From Laguncularia racemosa (Eukaryota > Streptophyta > Magnoliopsida > Myrtales > Combretaceae), in contig JBBMOL010000292.1 of the NCBI GenBank assembly GCA_037954665.1, forward strand, positions 593,001 through 657,000: DNA of 64,000 bases. Direction: 5' to 3'. Below are positions 34,731-47,264 of the stretch, piece by piece. Numbering within the stretch: position 1 is the first letter of the stretch; each line of letters begins with the position of its first letter. A program made the translations under genes and the position numbers. The notes beneath the pieces were generated by a model that made no database searches, had not been told where the DNA came from, and saw nothing but the letters and a program-made list of their open reading frames with translations.

Positions 34731-36585
34731 TTACTCTTCACCAGATGCTGCTTCATTCTTCTGGTTGTTGTGCTTCCTTGCATACCTCTGGTTCCTCAAG
34801 AACTTAGGGTCCATCTAAACCAGCAAACAGCATCATTAATTCAGGGAAGTATTGTAGGTTATAGCTTTTTTGCAGATCTATTCAGGGAAATATTGTAGGT
34901 TATAGCTTGTTTCCAGATCATACTTATTTTCCACTGCAGTTTAAGATTATAACAAATCCGATACCATTTAATCCGACATTTCACCTGAAAAAAAAAAAAA
35001 AAAAAACCTTTACCATTATCACTTCCTAGAAGGATCCTAAAACCTCAAGCCAGTCATCTAAAGATAAAACCTCAGAGATTTCCTCAATTTCGCTAATCAA
35101 CATTAGAATTCATGTCAATATCAATGAATTCCAGCGTCACTACTATCAAAGAGAGAAGGAACTGAAAAGACCGCTATAGCAATAGCAATTCTAGAAGCAA
35201 TTTCTTTCTTTTCCAACATGAAACAATCTCCAATCTTCTTTTTTACATATCTACAATGATTCAAGTCCTAAACGCATGGAGAGCATTCACTGAAAACTAT
35301 TTCACCCATTTTGTTTTTATGTTGAATACACAAATAAACCCTAACTTTTCATGGCCCGAAGGAACACATTTTGTGCCCTTAGGCTCCTAAACTTTCAAAA
35401 TTTGCCAATTAAGCCCCAGGCATCAAATTTTCTTCAAAAATTGTTACCAGTGAATTGTTTAGTAATGGAGGATCTAAGGAGAATGCATGTTCTATACCTA
35501 GTAACGACAGTTAATTTCTGACACAAAATTGACACAGCAGATTTACTTGACAAAGCCTAGAAGAAAGGTTCCTTCTCATAAAAAAATAAAAAAATAAAAT
35601 CCCACCAATTACATAAATGGAAAAGTTCTCCATGTTTTTTGGCCTTGATTTTATTTTTCGACAACTGAAAGATGGTTCATGGTAGAGCCTCTAGGACCAG
35701 CCTAAGCTTGTCAAACCTGAGGTGAGCCTATTAAACCCAAGCCAGCACTTAAGTAGTCCATGGTGCCACTGGTGCAAATAGTAGCTGGTTCCAAGCAACT
35801 ACTTTAGTCCATGGTGCCACTGGTGCAAATAGTAGCTGGTTCCAAGCAACTACTTCAGATGATCAATTACATTTCTTGATTTATCTTATGGGAAGCAATT
35901 AGCTTCGTTTACTCAAGCTAGTGGCTTGATTTGGACAGAGTTTCCCTAACTCCATTAATACCCCTCCCAATCGCTAGCTGCCATGTATGATAATCATCTA
36001 ATGTAGGGGCTACCGATTGGCCTTCATTCATAGATGACATTTGAATTGGCAGAAATAAGGCTGGAAAACCGAGCCTAACAGAAAAAATTCATCTGATTGA
36101 TTTTTACCGCATTCCAGCAACTTTAACACAGCTCCTGACGCTTTTGCCACAATTCCAACACACAATGGTAACTGCCATCTTAAAAATTTATCCGCACTTC
36201 GAGGCCGGAACAGCATATGCCCCTTTTATCAAAAGTTCTAGAATTACAAAAAGCGAATCGTAGCACATCCCTTCCTTTTCTTTTCATTATTCGTTGCATC
36301 AAGAGCATAATATATATTTAGCCAGCATATAATACATGGGTTATATAGACTGGTTGGTTCATGTATCCGAGGTAGCCAGTCAAAAAAATGCAAGAGAATA
36401 GCTCTAAACAAATCATAAGCGCATGAAAGAAAAACCAAAACCCTAAAAGATGAGTACTTGAGAGCAGAATTTAATAATAATACCCCTTTGGTTGAAGTGT
36501 GACGGTGTCTTCTGGGCTTTTTAATGCCGTTCTTATGGGCCTTGTATGATTGATTGTGAGCGGTGTGATTCTTCGATTTCGCCAT
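34731..36585 (-). CDS. RPL29: 60S ribosomal protein L29 (eL29)
   Basis: A small, basic protein of the large cytosolic ribosomal subunit. The coding exons are 36484-36585 (residues 1-34, MAKSKNHTAHNQSYKAHKNG and onward) and 34731-34814 (residues 35-61, MDPKFLRNQRYARKHNN and onward, stop TAA at 34731-34733). The intron of 1669 bp is GT-AG and falls between codons (phase 0). The total of 61 residues equals the usual plant length, and the sequence is the family signature over almost its whole length. A further acceptor (TTCAACAG) lies two bases before the start codon, with a donor-like CAG/GTAATT at about 36665, so an intron in the 5' leader is likely. A telo-box lies just beyond. The coding sequence is intact. 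Confidence 0.96.
34840..34921. repeat. 41-bp direct tandem duplication at the 3' end of the RPL29 intron
   Basis: TTCAGGGAAGTATTGTAGG at 34840 is repeated with small changes at 34881. It lies within the intron, just upstream of the exon 2 acceptor on the minus strand. Confidence 0.75.
35755..35855. repeat. 51-bp direct tandem repeat in the RPL29 intron
   Basis: The block starting AGTCCATGGTGCCACTGG at 35755 recurs at 35806 and is identical over about 50 bases. Its near-identity indicates a recent duplication. Confidence 0.9.
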
Positions 36586-36696
36586 TGCTGTTGAAAAATT
36601 AAGATCATGTTATGGATCAGTTGAAAATGCAAATGAAGTAATTGAGAAGATTAGAGAGTAATTACCTGAGAACCGAGATAAGAGAAACTGCAAGGG

Positions 36697-36705
36697 TTAG
36701 GGTTT
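36697..36705 (-). promoter_or_regulatory. Telo-box in the RPL29 5' region
   Basis: AAACCCTAA on the minus strand, within AAAACCCTAACCCTTGCAG, about 110 bases upstream of the start codon. Telo-boxes are an established feature of plant ribosomal-protein promoters and leaders. A second copy on the other strand lies in the first coding intron (36438-36446). Confidence 0.7.
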
Positions 36706-36720
36706 TAGTTACCTGAGTTT

Positions 36721-39700
36721 ATGAATCCCTGTGTGATACCAGCCGACCGTGATAGCCTCGTCTTGCTAAGCAACACTTATTACGAATTTACCCTCCCAGT
36801 TCCTCGATTTCTAAATTTTCTTCGACAGATTTCCATGTAAAACTATAAAAATTCAAGCATATATCCACAATAGTATATTTACGTCCGTCAATATTTAGAT
36901 TATAATTTTTTTCCTCTAATACAATACTATGCTCCAAATATCCTTAAAAATAAATTATAGATATGTATATCATTGGAAATATCAATTAAGCAGATTAAAC
37001 ATTTGTTTTCTGTTTAAATTTAATATATTGAATAATATTCAAACGAATAGATTATACTAAATGTATATCTATTTTGCACCTAGGAATATTAGATGAATAT
37101 GCTAAATATTTGTGTGAATATTAATTTAATATATTAGTTAATACTTAAATATTTTGTAAAGTATTTTAATTAACAATATAGAAATAATTGTCTGAAATTT
37201 CAACTAAAATATGATTAATCCCTTAAATTTTGAATTTGACGCTTACTTTTTCTGAATATTTTTAGTAAGTTTCTCCATTATAACACTTTTATTTAAAATT
37301 TTGTAGTTATAGAATTAAAGTTATCAAAACACCAAATTGGAACTTGGCGCTTTGTAGTAGTTAATTTTAAAATTTTATATCTTTTCAATAAATGGTGAGT
37401 GACTCCTTTTTTCTTCTCTTTCTTTCTTTTTTCTTTTTTACTCAATTTATATTCAACAAATGGTGAGGCATACACATATTTGCAAAATTGTGGAGCTTAT
37501 TCATACATCTTAAAGTTAGGGCTTAAATTACATGTTCTTGTATAAATCGATGTGCCACCTTGAAGAGCTCAATGAGTTTGACAAAAACATTGTGCTTGTT
37601 GAGGCCGCTGCGCTTACTACCCGAGGAATCTACTTTGGTTGACGTCCTGTCTTTGGCCTTTGGATTGGTGGGTGATGGTTAGATTAATGGGTTTAGGATG
37701 GTATGGCTAGGTTGGTGGGTCATGGGTTCAAGGGTGGTGATTAGGTTGTATATGACAAATTATCAAGTAATATTTATAGCGAAATAGTAGTCTAATAGCC
37801 AATCATGTGGTGATTCCTAAATATCTCATATATTTAACTTTCTTTAGATCGTTTGTTTTTTATGTATGTATTATTTAAAATTAGATGTTTAGATAATTGT
37901 TTAATTTGAATTTGATCTGTTTTTATTTTAATAGAATTTAACATTTTAATAAGAATGTATGCTTAATTTTACATCTATCTTCTTTTCATCTGTTTTGAAT
38001 CAAACACTCAAATTTAAGTAGAGAACAAAGAGATATCAAATTGACAAGAAAACGGTGAATTAAACATGCCATTTATCTATTATATATGACTATGAATGTG
38101 TTTGGCATTTAAAGTTAATACTTAAGTACTTGTTAGTGGATAAGTTCATTGAAATTATTTGATGGGAAGCATTATATGCCCCCCTACTGTATGTGGCAAT
38201 AGGCTTCTACATCGTTTATTGTGCATATACAATCCCAATAGTTGTGTTATTAGTGATATATTATGTATGGATTTATTACTTTGATTTCATATTTCTTTAG
38301 AGGCTCTAAAGATTATGGTTAGACAGATCATTTTATTTTATTTTGCCCTATTCAATTGAGTAGATTTAAGTATTAAAAGTTATGGATAAGTTTTAGACAT
38401 AATTTTCTAGATCCTATTGCTATAGTGTAGGGTACGAGTGTAGTATCTCTGTATTTTATGCTTATCTTGGATAATGTAAGGTATCATTTGATTTTCATAT
38501 TTTTATGATACGATATTGGAGAAATTTTTTAGTTTGCATATTGGTCAAGTTACCGGATAAGATAACCTTTATGGTATTAGATTAAAACTAGAAAATTTTG
38601 TACCATAGATTTGATGGTACATAAATCTATTTCATAGTATAAAATAAATATATATTTCTAAAATTTAAAAATGTACCCCACATAAATGTTCATAAATCAT
38701 TGATGAACTCCATCTTTCTCTATCTCTCTCTATAGTACAAATTAAACATATTACAAAAATACGTGTTTAGTACTACATATATTAAATATGGTACAAATAA
38801 ATTATACTATTTTATTTTTCTTGCACAGTATTGTATAATTCTCCTTATACTGTCATATTCTTCCAACCAAATATTACCTAAGATATATATAATAGAAGTT
38901 CTAGAATATTATGTATTTGTCCCATAAAATTTACTAACAAATAGTATTAACTATAAAATATTATCTATTTCTACTTTCTAAAATCTACCAAAAGGTGGAA
39001 AAGATCATTTAGGTTATAGTTTAAGTCCATCATCAATAAGAAATTCTAAAACATTCCTAGTTCATTTCTTTGGCTTCTCTCTTATTTCTTTTCTAAGTTT
39101 TTATTTTGGTCTCTGTTATCATCATTGTCACTATTGTTACTACCATTATTAATACAACATTAGCACAAAGTTATTAATTTTATTACCTTATTATTATCAC
39201 CACTACTCACACCACAACCATTATACTACCTTTACCATCATTAACACCATTTCCAAAATCTCATACACTACCACTATTACTACTTCCATTACACCACATT
39301 ACCATCATTGTTGTCAAATCTTCACCACCACTATTAGTGTTGCAATCGGTGTAGTTGCTATTCTATTGATACTTTCACTGCATTGCACATCATCAACCCT
39401 AATGTCTTTATATATCTACCACTCCATCATCACCATTCCTACGATTGATAGTCCAATACATGACATTATAGCCGCAATGATTTGGAGTGTATGAATAAAC
39501 CAATTAAATGTATAATGAATTGAAAATCAATTTTTTCCCCTAAAATTTAGTTTAGAAAGTTTTGATTTGAACCAAATTAGAAATTCGTGACTGGTTTCGA
39601 CAAGTAAACTAAACCTAACCAAATTGTTTCAAGAAATGAAGTAATATTCACTTATGTTTAAAAGAATTCTTTTATTTAAACAATGTATATAAAAGAATTT

Positions 39701-40270
39701 TCAATCTATACTTATTATAATGTATATGCATTTGGCTTTTTTGACGATAACTTATTAGGGTATGCATAAGTTGATGCAAAATCTATATCATATGCTAGTT
39801 TTATGAATAACATTATCATCAAGACACCATTGAAATTCCTTAATTGTATGAAAATTGACTTTACCAACCTTTTTCTTTAGTGCTAATACATGTTATTCTT
39901 TAAAAAATTTAGTACTTATAATACGAGATTATATATCATGTCTTTAATTTTTTTATATTATAAATTATAATTCAATCCGTAAATTAAACTAAATTTTTAT
40001 TATTCAAAAAATTTCTAAACCATACTATGTGGTTTGGTTCAAATCCACAAAAAAATACCGAATTATATTTTATATTTTTGGTTTGGCTGGAAGGAAAAAT
40101 GAAACTAAACCAGATCATACTAACCCTTAATAGCTAGAAGATAGTAGGCAAGTGTCAATGTTTGTAGTAAGTTAATCCACAAAAAACATGTGCACCTAAT
40201 TGGGTTAAAAGAACACTTTTAATATATATATATTTTTGGGTAAATTGATCATTCATGGAAAAAGAAAAGA
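36721..40270. other. AT-rich intergenic region between RPL29 and the unassigned frame at 40.3 kb
   Basis: No gene was recognised. At 39110-39450 there is a low-complexity stretch of mixed ATT, ACC and ATC triplets. The rest is A/T-rich with no protein-like frame. Confidence 0.5.
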
Positions 40271-40272
40271 GT

Positions 40273-40593
40273 TCAAACATCTCCAGACATACTGCTGTAG
40301 TACACAGAATCAGTAGTGCTGCTACTTCGCCTATGGTCACATTTAGACTTGTAGTTCCTGTATAAACCAAAACTAAACATATCCTGTTTGAGCAGCTTCA
40401 AAACCTCCATTGGAGGATGAACAATAACCAAATCTTCTTCTGTTTGTTGTTGATAAATTACAAGATGCTTGTCCGCAACTGCATTTTGCTCTCTAGGAAT
40501 GAATTCAATAATCTTCATCTGCCAAAGGAGGGAGTACTTTTCCCAGCAAGATTGCCCCCAATAAATTTCCCATAATTTTGTTGTAAGTTTATT
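40273..40593 (-). pseudogene. Unrecognised open reading frame, possible gene fragment
   Basis: On the minus strand an open frame of more than 100 codons runs from about 40593 to a TGA at 40273. It reads WGQSCWEKYSLLWQMKIIEF, then PREQNAVADKHLVIYQQQTE, and ends in a Ser/Arg-rich tail. It has more Trp, Cys and charged residues than chance AT-rich frames nearby, so it may be the last exon of a protein or a retained piece of one. The PREQNAVAD words resemble the end of RNase H domains of LINE elements, but what follows does not. No partner exons were found. I do not assign a function. Confidence 0.3.
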
Positions 40594-40599
40594 AATGTG

Positions 40600-42250
40600 T
40601 CTTATTTTCTTTGCAAAACCAAATAACCAATGGCCATGTAAGTTTCTTAAAACACCTGCAACAATTGCTTACCTTGTGCTTGCAATAACCAACCCATTAG
40701 TGTTGTGCAATATCCAAATATTTTACCTTTCATGTAAAGTGTATAACAACCTTAAAAACCGAGGTCTTTCTAATTTTTTAAACTAGCACCCAAATAACAT
40801 TTGTCAACCTAACCCAATTTCAAAGCTTTCATTCCATGAATCGCTATCATTTCAAAGTCAAACATGGGGGCTAACACAATTATTATTTTGGGATTTTTTT
40901 TTCCCTTTTCATATACCGATTAAACTGTAAGAACCCTAGAATAGGTACTTCATTTTCTTTATACTGAAAATTTTATCGACAGCTGTATCATGCATAGAAA
41001 ATAACTTGCAATTTGCACATCTGTATTTCCATTCCATCTTCACCTACCTACCCCACTAAATGGCAGTTGGCATGTGTCAAGCGTGCCTCGTGCACATTCT
41101 TGAACGTCCAGCCATGTATGGGTGGGTTTGTAAACCTTTTTGATGCTGCGTCGTGTTATGGATATTGTATTGCATGGCAACTACATAGATACCGAGTCAG
41201 TTGATCGTAACCTCATTCCATTAGGAACCGGTGCAATTGTTTCCCAATTTGTAATTGGTGCCAAAGTATGTGTATGACCGTCTATGCATCGGGCATGCAC
41301 GAGGATCTCTTATCTAGAACTAAGATTGATGATTTATTAGGGAAGGAATAGAGGATGCATTAGCTTAGGCTTTCTTATGTGTAAGTTTAAAAAATTTCAG
41401 GATTCAATAGCAAATTTGCTTTTACCTTTCCCTATATAAAGAGTAGAGCCATAATGGGAGCTCTGAGGGCGGTCAATATCATCTCACATGGGGAAAACAT
41501 TCACTTTTTTTATACTTTTATTTAATCTTAAAATCAATAATTAATGTTAAAAAACGTGGTAAGCTTTCTTTTTAAACCTATAATAAAGTTCTGAGGACCA
41601 TATTAATAGAATCCTAAAAATACTAGCATGGTGTGTTGACTTCATATAATAAATGCAAAAATAATTCCTTCTTATAGAATTATTATTGCGTAGGGAATAA
41701 AAGATTATAATTTTTTCATATGTTAATATTCTTTCTCTACCCATTAATGAGGCAGTAATTGAGATAACGATATATTTATATTTTTAGATATATCCTAATA
41801 TGCTACTAATTTTTTTTTAAAGAGTAACTAAATAGAATATTTGCTATTAATTCTCTGTTTTATTCGTTGTAATATTAGTCCTATTCTTGTGTAATTCTGC
41901 AAATTAAACGTCTCATTTTTTTTTTACGTTATTGTAAAGAATTGCTGTATGATTTATCTATTTCAATTTGTTGTACCAAATTGCATATTATAAAAAATAA
42001 ATGACAAAGATTATTGCAACAAGAAAAATAATAATAATAAAGCAAATAGAATGAAGGCGAGAAGTCAAAAACCAGCCCATCTCTTTCAATGCTCGGTTTG
42101 GTAAGCTGGAAAACCAGACTGTGGCCACCCATTAAAAAAAAAAGAAAAAGAAAAGCATTAAACAAAACGAAACGACAATCCCATTCATATAACACCAATT
42201 TCCTCTCCATTTAGATCTCCGAAGCACATTTTGAGTGTTCCACCGTTCTT
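40600..42250. other. Upstream spacer and presumed promoter region of SAR1
   Basis: No coding frame stands out. The last few hundred bases before 42309 probably hold the SAR1 promoter and leader, but no clear TATA box was fixed. Confidence 0.45.
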
Positions 42251-42308
42251 CGCCCCAATTTTTCATCTTTCTCAAATTTCACATCTTTTTTATTAGATTA
42301 AATAAAAG

Positions 42309-44527
42309 ATGTTCCTTTTTGATTGGTTCTATGGAATTTTGGCCTCTTTGGGTCTCTGGCAGAAGGAGGCAAAGATTTTGTTTCTGGGTCTTGATAATGC
42401 AGGGAAGACAACCTTGCTTCATATGCTGAAAGATGAGGTTTGTTTTGATTTTTTTTTTTTGTTTTTCCATTTATTAATAGAATGTGAGAATTGGATTCTT
42501 TTTATTTGATTCTTGAATTCTGTTTGGAGAATTTGTATTTGGGTTGTTGTGGTTTCTGTTTGATTTCATGGTTATAATGTGCTGTTTTGTTTGGAGTGTC
42601 AAAGGCCTTAAAAATGGGGTTTTTTGGGGGTATTTTGGTTTTCTTTGTTTAATGTGAATGTGGGTTTTTACGAGGTTCGTTGGATTTCTTTGGAATCGGA
42701 TTCTTTTATTATTATTATTTTTTAAATAATTTGGATTTGATTTACTTTTGTATAATTTTGACGTGGGATGTATGTTCTCATTAATGTAAAGGTGTAAAAT
42801 TGAGTGTTGTAGATTTGATTTCAATTTCATTTTGTAGATCGTGAATTTTAGTGTCCTAAGTTGTGTTCTTCTGTAGGCAATTTCTGGTTCCAATTTCGGG
42901 TCTTTTTCATTTTGATTTGAACTGTTGTGAAGCTTGTTGAATTTTTCTTTCTATTAATGTTTAGCTAAATGTCTTATTCTCTTGTTTCCGGTCTTATCAC
43001 TTACGATTTCCGATCTGGCGTTCACTGCATTTGATTGATTTAATTAATGCCTGGGTTGTTTTGTGAATTATGCGTGTAGGGTTGGCTGCACTCCATTTGA
43101 TTTTTTTTCCCCTGGAGATTGCGAACTTTTTATCATGGTGAAGTTTATATGATCCCATTAGCTTCTATTGTGTTTAGTGTATTTGAATGTGTAAGATCAT
43201 GAACCTTTGATCACGGCTGAATTTGTTGCGGGTACTGTTAGGCTTGTTTCTATGTTTCTTCTAGTTCTTCTTTTGTTTGAGCTGTTATGCGTAAAAAATT
43301 GGGTGATTTGGATGGATTTTGCAATGAGAATGTAAATCGCGTTGGTTATGAGGTTGTAGATGATTTTGTTAATGTTGCTTTTTGTTGGGGGATACGAAAT
43401 TGGGTACAGCTATTAACGTGCAGATCGAGATGTGGAGATTTTAAATATGGTGCTTTTGTGTTGTTTGTAGAGATTGGTGCAGCATCAGCCTACCCAGCAT
43501 CCAACATCAGAGGAGCTAAGTATTGGGCAAATCAAGTTCAAGGCTTTTGATTTGGGTGGTCATCAGATTGCCCGCAGAGTATGGAAGGATTACTATGCTA
43601 AGGTGCGTGCTGTATATTAGTGGTTAAATTTTTTGGAGACAATCCTTTATCATTATATTCTTGATCTGTAAGATGCTTGTCCTGGATTTGCACTATAGTT
43701 TGTCATTTGAGTTTCTTGATGTTTGGTCTGGTTACGATTTGTGTGGAAAGGAAGGACAATGAGCTTGAAAGTTTTGCTTGTTATAAATTGAACTAAAATC
43801 TGTTTGTGATAGAATAATGTGTTTTCATCTTTTTAGTTATTAGCCAATCCCACATGGAATGAACAAGACTTGAGTGTCGCCGTCTTTGTTTCCTGATAAT
43901 ATATGCACCGTCGAAGAAGTGTGATTAACTCACTATCATGTACACTGCAGTTGCTTTTTATACTTCCTCTTATCAAATAGTTGTTCTTTCTGGTGTAATA
44001 AAGTTGTATGCTTCTCTTCATTTCTTGCCTGTGTAATAAAGTATAATCAGCCATTCAAGTTCGGACCTATCTTGTGGGCCAAGCACATGGGTTGGAATTT
44101 TTTGTGCTAGAGGCAAATGTTAAGGTTTTTAGTTTGATTATATCCAATTCGAAATGCAACTATTCTCAACATCTAAAGCTCCAAAATGGTGCCATGAATG
44201 GAACAGGTTGATGCAGTGGTATACCTAGTAGATGCCTATGACAAGGAGAGGTTTGCTGAATCCAAGAGAGAGCTGGACGGTCTGCTCTCGGATGAATCCC
44301 TGGTCAATGTTCCGTTTCTTGTGCTAGGTAACAAGATCGATATCCCATATGCTGCCTCAGAAGATGAGCTGCGCTTCCACCTCGGGCTGACCAACTTCAC
44401 AACCGGCAAGGGGAAAGTGAACCTGGCCGATGCCAATGTTAGACCGCTCGAGGTGTTCATGTGCAGCATTGTCCGCAAGATGGGCTATGGTGATGGTTTC
44501 AAATGGCTATCGCAATACATCAAATAG
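42309..44527 (+). CDS. SAR1: Small GTPase SAR1, COPII coat initiator
   Basis: SAR1 with GTP inserts its N-terminal helix into the ER membrane and recruits Sec23/24 to start COPII vesicles. The coding exons are 42309-42437 (residues 1-43), 43471-43602 (44-87) and 44207-44527 (88-193, stop TAG). All introns are GT-AG and phase 0. The total of 193 residues is the standard plant length. Seen in the protein: the hydrophobic N-terminus MFLFDWFYGILASLGLWQ, P-loop GLDNAGKT (27-34), switch I Thr51, DLGGH of switch II (70-74, catalytic His74), NKID (129-132) and a C-terminus ending WLSQYIK without a lipidation signal, as expected for SAR1 rather than ARF or Rab. The gene is intact. Introns 1 and 2 are 1033 and 604 bp and hold nothing notable. 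Confidence 0.97.
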
Positions 44528-46440
44528 AGAGTAGAATAGAAGGGGTTAGCATATTTGTATTCTTGGGGCAGTTTTTTGCCATTATTGGGGACTTCTTATT
44601 GGTAGTCTTTGAACTAGGAAGAAAGTTCATTTGTTTTTGACTGGTATTAAGACTTGGAGGAGAGACAGTGATTGGTAAAAATATACATTCAAGCTTCCTA
44701 TTTTTGTCCTTTTATTTATTTATTTTTCCTGACATTTTTCCAACTATGTTTTTTTGACAAATTCTATTGCCATTTCATTTATACGAGGATTTTTCCCAAC
44801 ATTTGTTATTCTTCAATCTTCATAGTCTGCTTTTTATTTTTTGTGGTCGTATTATGTTGTATAATTGGTATCTTTTCAGGTTATGGGATTGAGGAGATAT
44901 CGAAAGAGGGAAGGAGGTTAAAATGAAATATCGGATTTGATATTTTGTTACAATCTTTAGATTATAAATTAAAATAAAGTGTTAATCTAGAGTTTATATA
45001 AATATTGTGTGAGGTAAAAGATGAATAAATGAAATGATATAATTTGATATGGTTAATTTCTTAAAAAATTATTCTTGAGAATGTAACTTTGTATAACAAT
45101 TATTTATAATGGTTTTTTATTTTTTATTTTTAACTAATATTGCTAATCATTTTCTTAATTATTTAATATTTTAATTAATTTTTAACTAATTTATTACTAA
45201 TATTTAATAGTTGTAATATGTTTTATTTGTTGTTAGGAGTTGGAGGGACATGTAAGAGGAGATTGAAAATACTTAATGTTGAATTGAAATATTTATAATT
45301 TTGCCTGCAGATGACTACTATTATTTTTCTCTACTCTGTTCATAGTTAGCCTTTGTACGAATAATTATATGATTAAATGCTATTATTACAGGGAAAAAAA
45401 GAATAATTATATGATCAAGGAGATAATTTTGGATGTTTAGGGTTGATGCTATTGTTGGATTATAAATAATATCGAAATAAAGGTTTTACAATAGTTATGT
45501 GATTATATGACCATATAATTTACAATAGTTAGCCTTTGTAAGAATAATTATATGATTAAATGCTATTATTATAGGAAAAAAAAGGAATAATTATATGATC
45601 AGGAGAGAATTGGATGCTTAGGGTTAATGCTATTGTTGGATTATAAATAATATTGAAATAAAGGTTTTACAATAGTTGAAAAAACCTATTTTAATTTTAT
45701 GTAATAGTTTCTAATCTTTTAATTTTTTTAAGAATTAAATATAAAAAAATGGAGAATTTAGCAAAAGTAGCTAAAAAGGAAATGAAAAGAAAAACTTTGC
45801 TTGCACATATTTTTAATTAGTCTAGAGCATTAGGATTAAGGAATATGAATTGTACATACATTTTCTTCTTTTTTTTGTAATTTATAATTTTATTTTTTAT
45901 TATACATATAATTCAATTGTAAAACATGTAATTCCATTTAACAGAGTAAAATTTTAACTGATTGATTAACACATTTAAATCTTTTTCAAAAATAATAGAA
46001 TGTTATTTGTAACAAATAATTTCATTGATCGATTTGTTTGCGGAACTTCCGTTAAAAATAATTTTATTAGGTTCAATATTTATTCAATTTGCTTTATTTT
46101 AAAGCTTAAAAATTTTTGACTTAGCAAAGTAATTACTAATTATATAGAACCTATTGACATTTACCAATTACTAATTTTCTAATCTCAAGCTTTGCATTTA
46201 TCAACAATTAAAGTGAATCAAAATTTCGATTATCGTTTCATAATTTTCAGGTAAAACATGCTTCAAATATTTAATTTTTTTTCTCTAGTCTTGTGAGTTT
46301 AAATAACTACTAAGTAAATTAGTCAAATAATAAAATATAGCTTCTAAAATATTTAAACACGTGTAGGGTTTTTTATTGGTCATGCGTGCATAATTGTCAA
46401 TAAAATGCTTCTGCAAATTCATATTCTAATTAATTAATTT
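44528..46440. other. SAR1 3' flank and AT-rich spacer
   Basis: The first 150 or so bases are likely 3' untranslated region. The remainder is A/T-rich with one tandem duplication, listed separately, and no gene. Confidence 0.5.
45344..45677. repeat. Direct duplication with 183-bp offset
   Basis: AGTTAGCCTTTGTACGAATA at 45344 recurs as AGTTAGCCTTTGTAAGAATA at 45527. Both copies continue through ATTATATGATTAAATGC and end with AAAGGTTTTACAATAGTT, at about 45497 and 45677. A few substitutions and small indels separate them. Confidence 0.9.
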
Positions 46441-46504
46441 AATCCACCAGAAAAATAAGCAATTTGTCCATTTTTCAACCATTTTGACTCGGGTACTATG
46501 CTTC

Positions 46505-46561
46505 CACGTGAGTATTTCCTTGCCTCATGACGCGTCCTAACCAATCATCTCTTTCCACGTG
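46505..46561. promoter_or_regulatory. Two G-box (CACGTG) motifs 51 bp apart, no gene attached
   Basis: CACGTG occurs at 46505-46510 and 46556-46561, both preceded by TTC and C. G-boxes bind bZIP and bHLH factors in plants. They lie in a locally G/C-richer patch (46490-46860), but no coding region follows on either strand. This may be an orphan or lost promoter, or chance. Confidence 0.4.
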
Positions 46562-46869
46562 GTCCGCAGCTTTGCTCCCTGTTCCAGGTCACTCCCTTCT
46601 GATTTGCATTTTCACCTACCACTGCCAAACCAAACGCCCACGTTAGAATGACCAAAATACCCCCTTCACCGGCTAATCCGGTAAACATCAAACTCAACTT
46701 TGAAAGTCGTACCCCTCTTAATATCGACAAAAATAAAATAAAATAAAATGTGTAAACCAATGATCTCATCACACGTAGGCACGATTTTTGCAGCTGTTCC
46801 AGGTCGATCCTCTTTTGGTTCCACCCTCCACCCACATTCGAACCGGAGCAAAGAAAAAATATAGATTAA

Positions 46870-47260
46870 CCCTTTGTTTGGTAAATTTAAGAAACGTAAA
46901 AATGGATGAAAATGAAAAGAAAGAGAAAGAAAGAAAATATAGTATTAATTTTATGTTTGGATTAATAAGATGAAAATGGAAAAAAATGTGATATTAAAAA
47001 ATAAAAATATTTGTAATTTTACTTATTTAATCTTATTTTTAGGGATATTTTTATAATTTTTCTTTATTTTTATTCTTTTTATCTATTTCTATCCACTTTT
47101 GAAGAGAAAGTTAATAACTTTAAAAGTGGAAACGTTTTGACTGATTTCTCTATATTTTTATCATCTTCTACTCTTATTTTTAATAGTCAAACACCCAATT
47201 TTCATTAATTTCCTCTTATTTCCATGGTTTTCAACCGATTCATCAATGCCAAACACAGTG
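46870..47260. mobile_element. Tourist-like MITE candidate
   Basis: The left end CCCTTTGTTTGG (46870-46881) and the reverse complement of the right end (47249-47260, CACTGTGTTTGG) match at 10 of 12 positions. The element is 391 bp long and A/T-rich, has no coding capacity and is flanked by TAA on both sides (46867-46869 and 47261-47263). A 3-bp TAA/TTA duplication and GTTTGG-type ends are usual for PIF/Harbinger-derived Tourist elements. The inverted ends degrade further inside. Confidence 0.5.
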
Positions 47261-47264
47261 TAAG

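Noticed and set aside
36244..36585. 113-residue single-exon protein at the RPL29 start
   Set aside because: Only the first 34 codons are eL29; the rest is intron read-through, and the missing C-terminus is at 34731-34814.
42474..42893. 139-codon minus-strand open frame
   Set aside because: It lies in SAR1 intron 1 and is made of Asn/Lys/Thr-rich low-complexity text from T-rich intron DNA on the other strand.
43287..43550. 87-codon plus-strand open frame
   Set aside because: It runs through SAR1 intron 1 into exon 2 in the wrong frame; exon 2 is read in another frame that matches SAR1.
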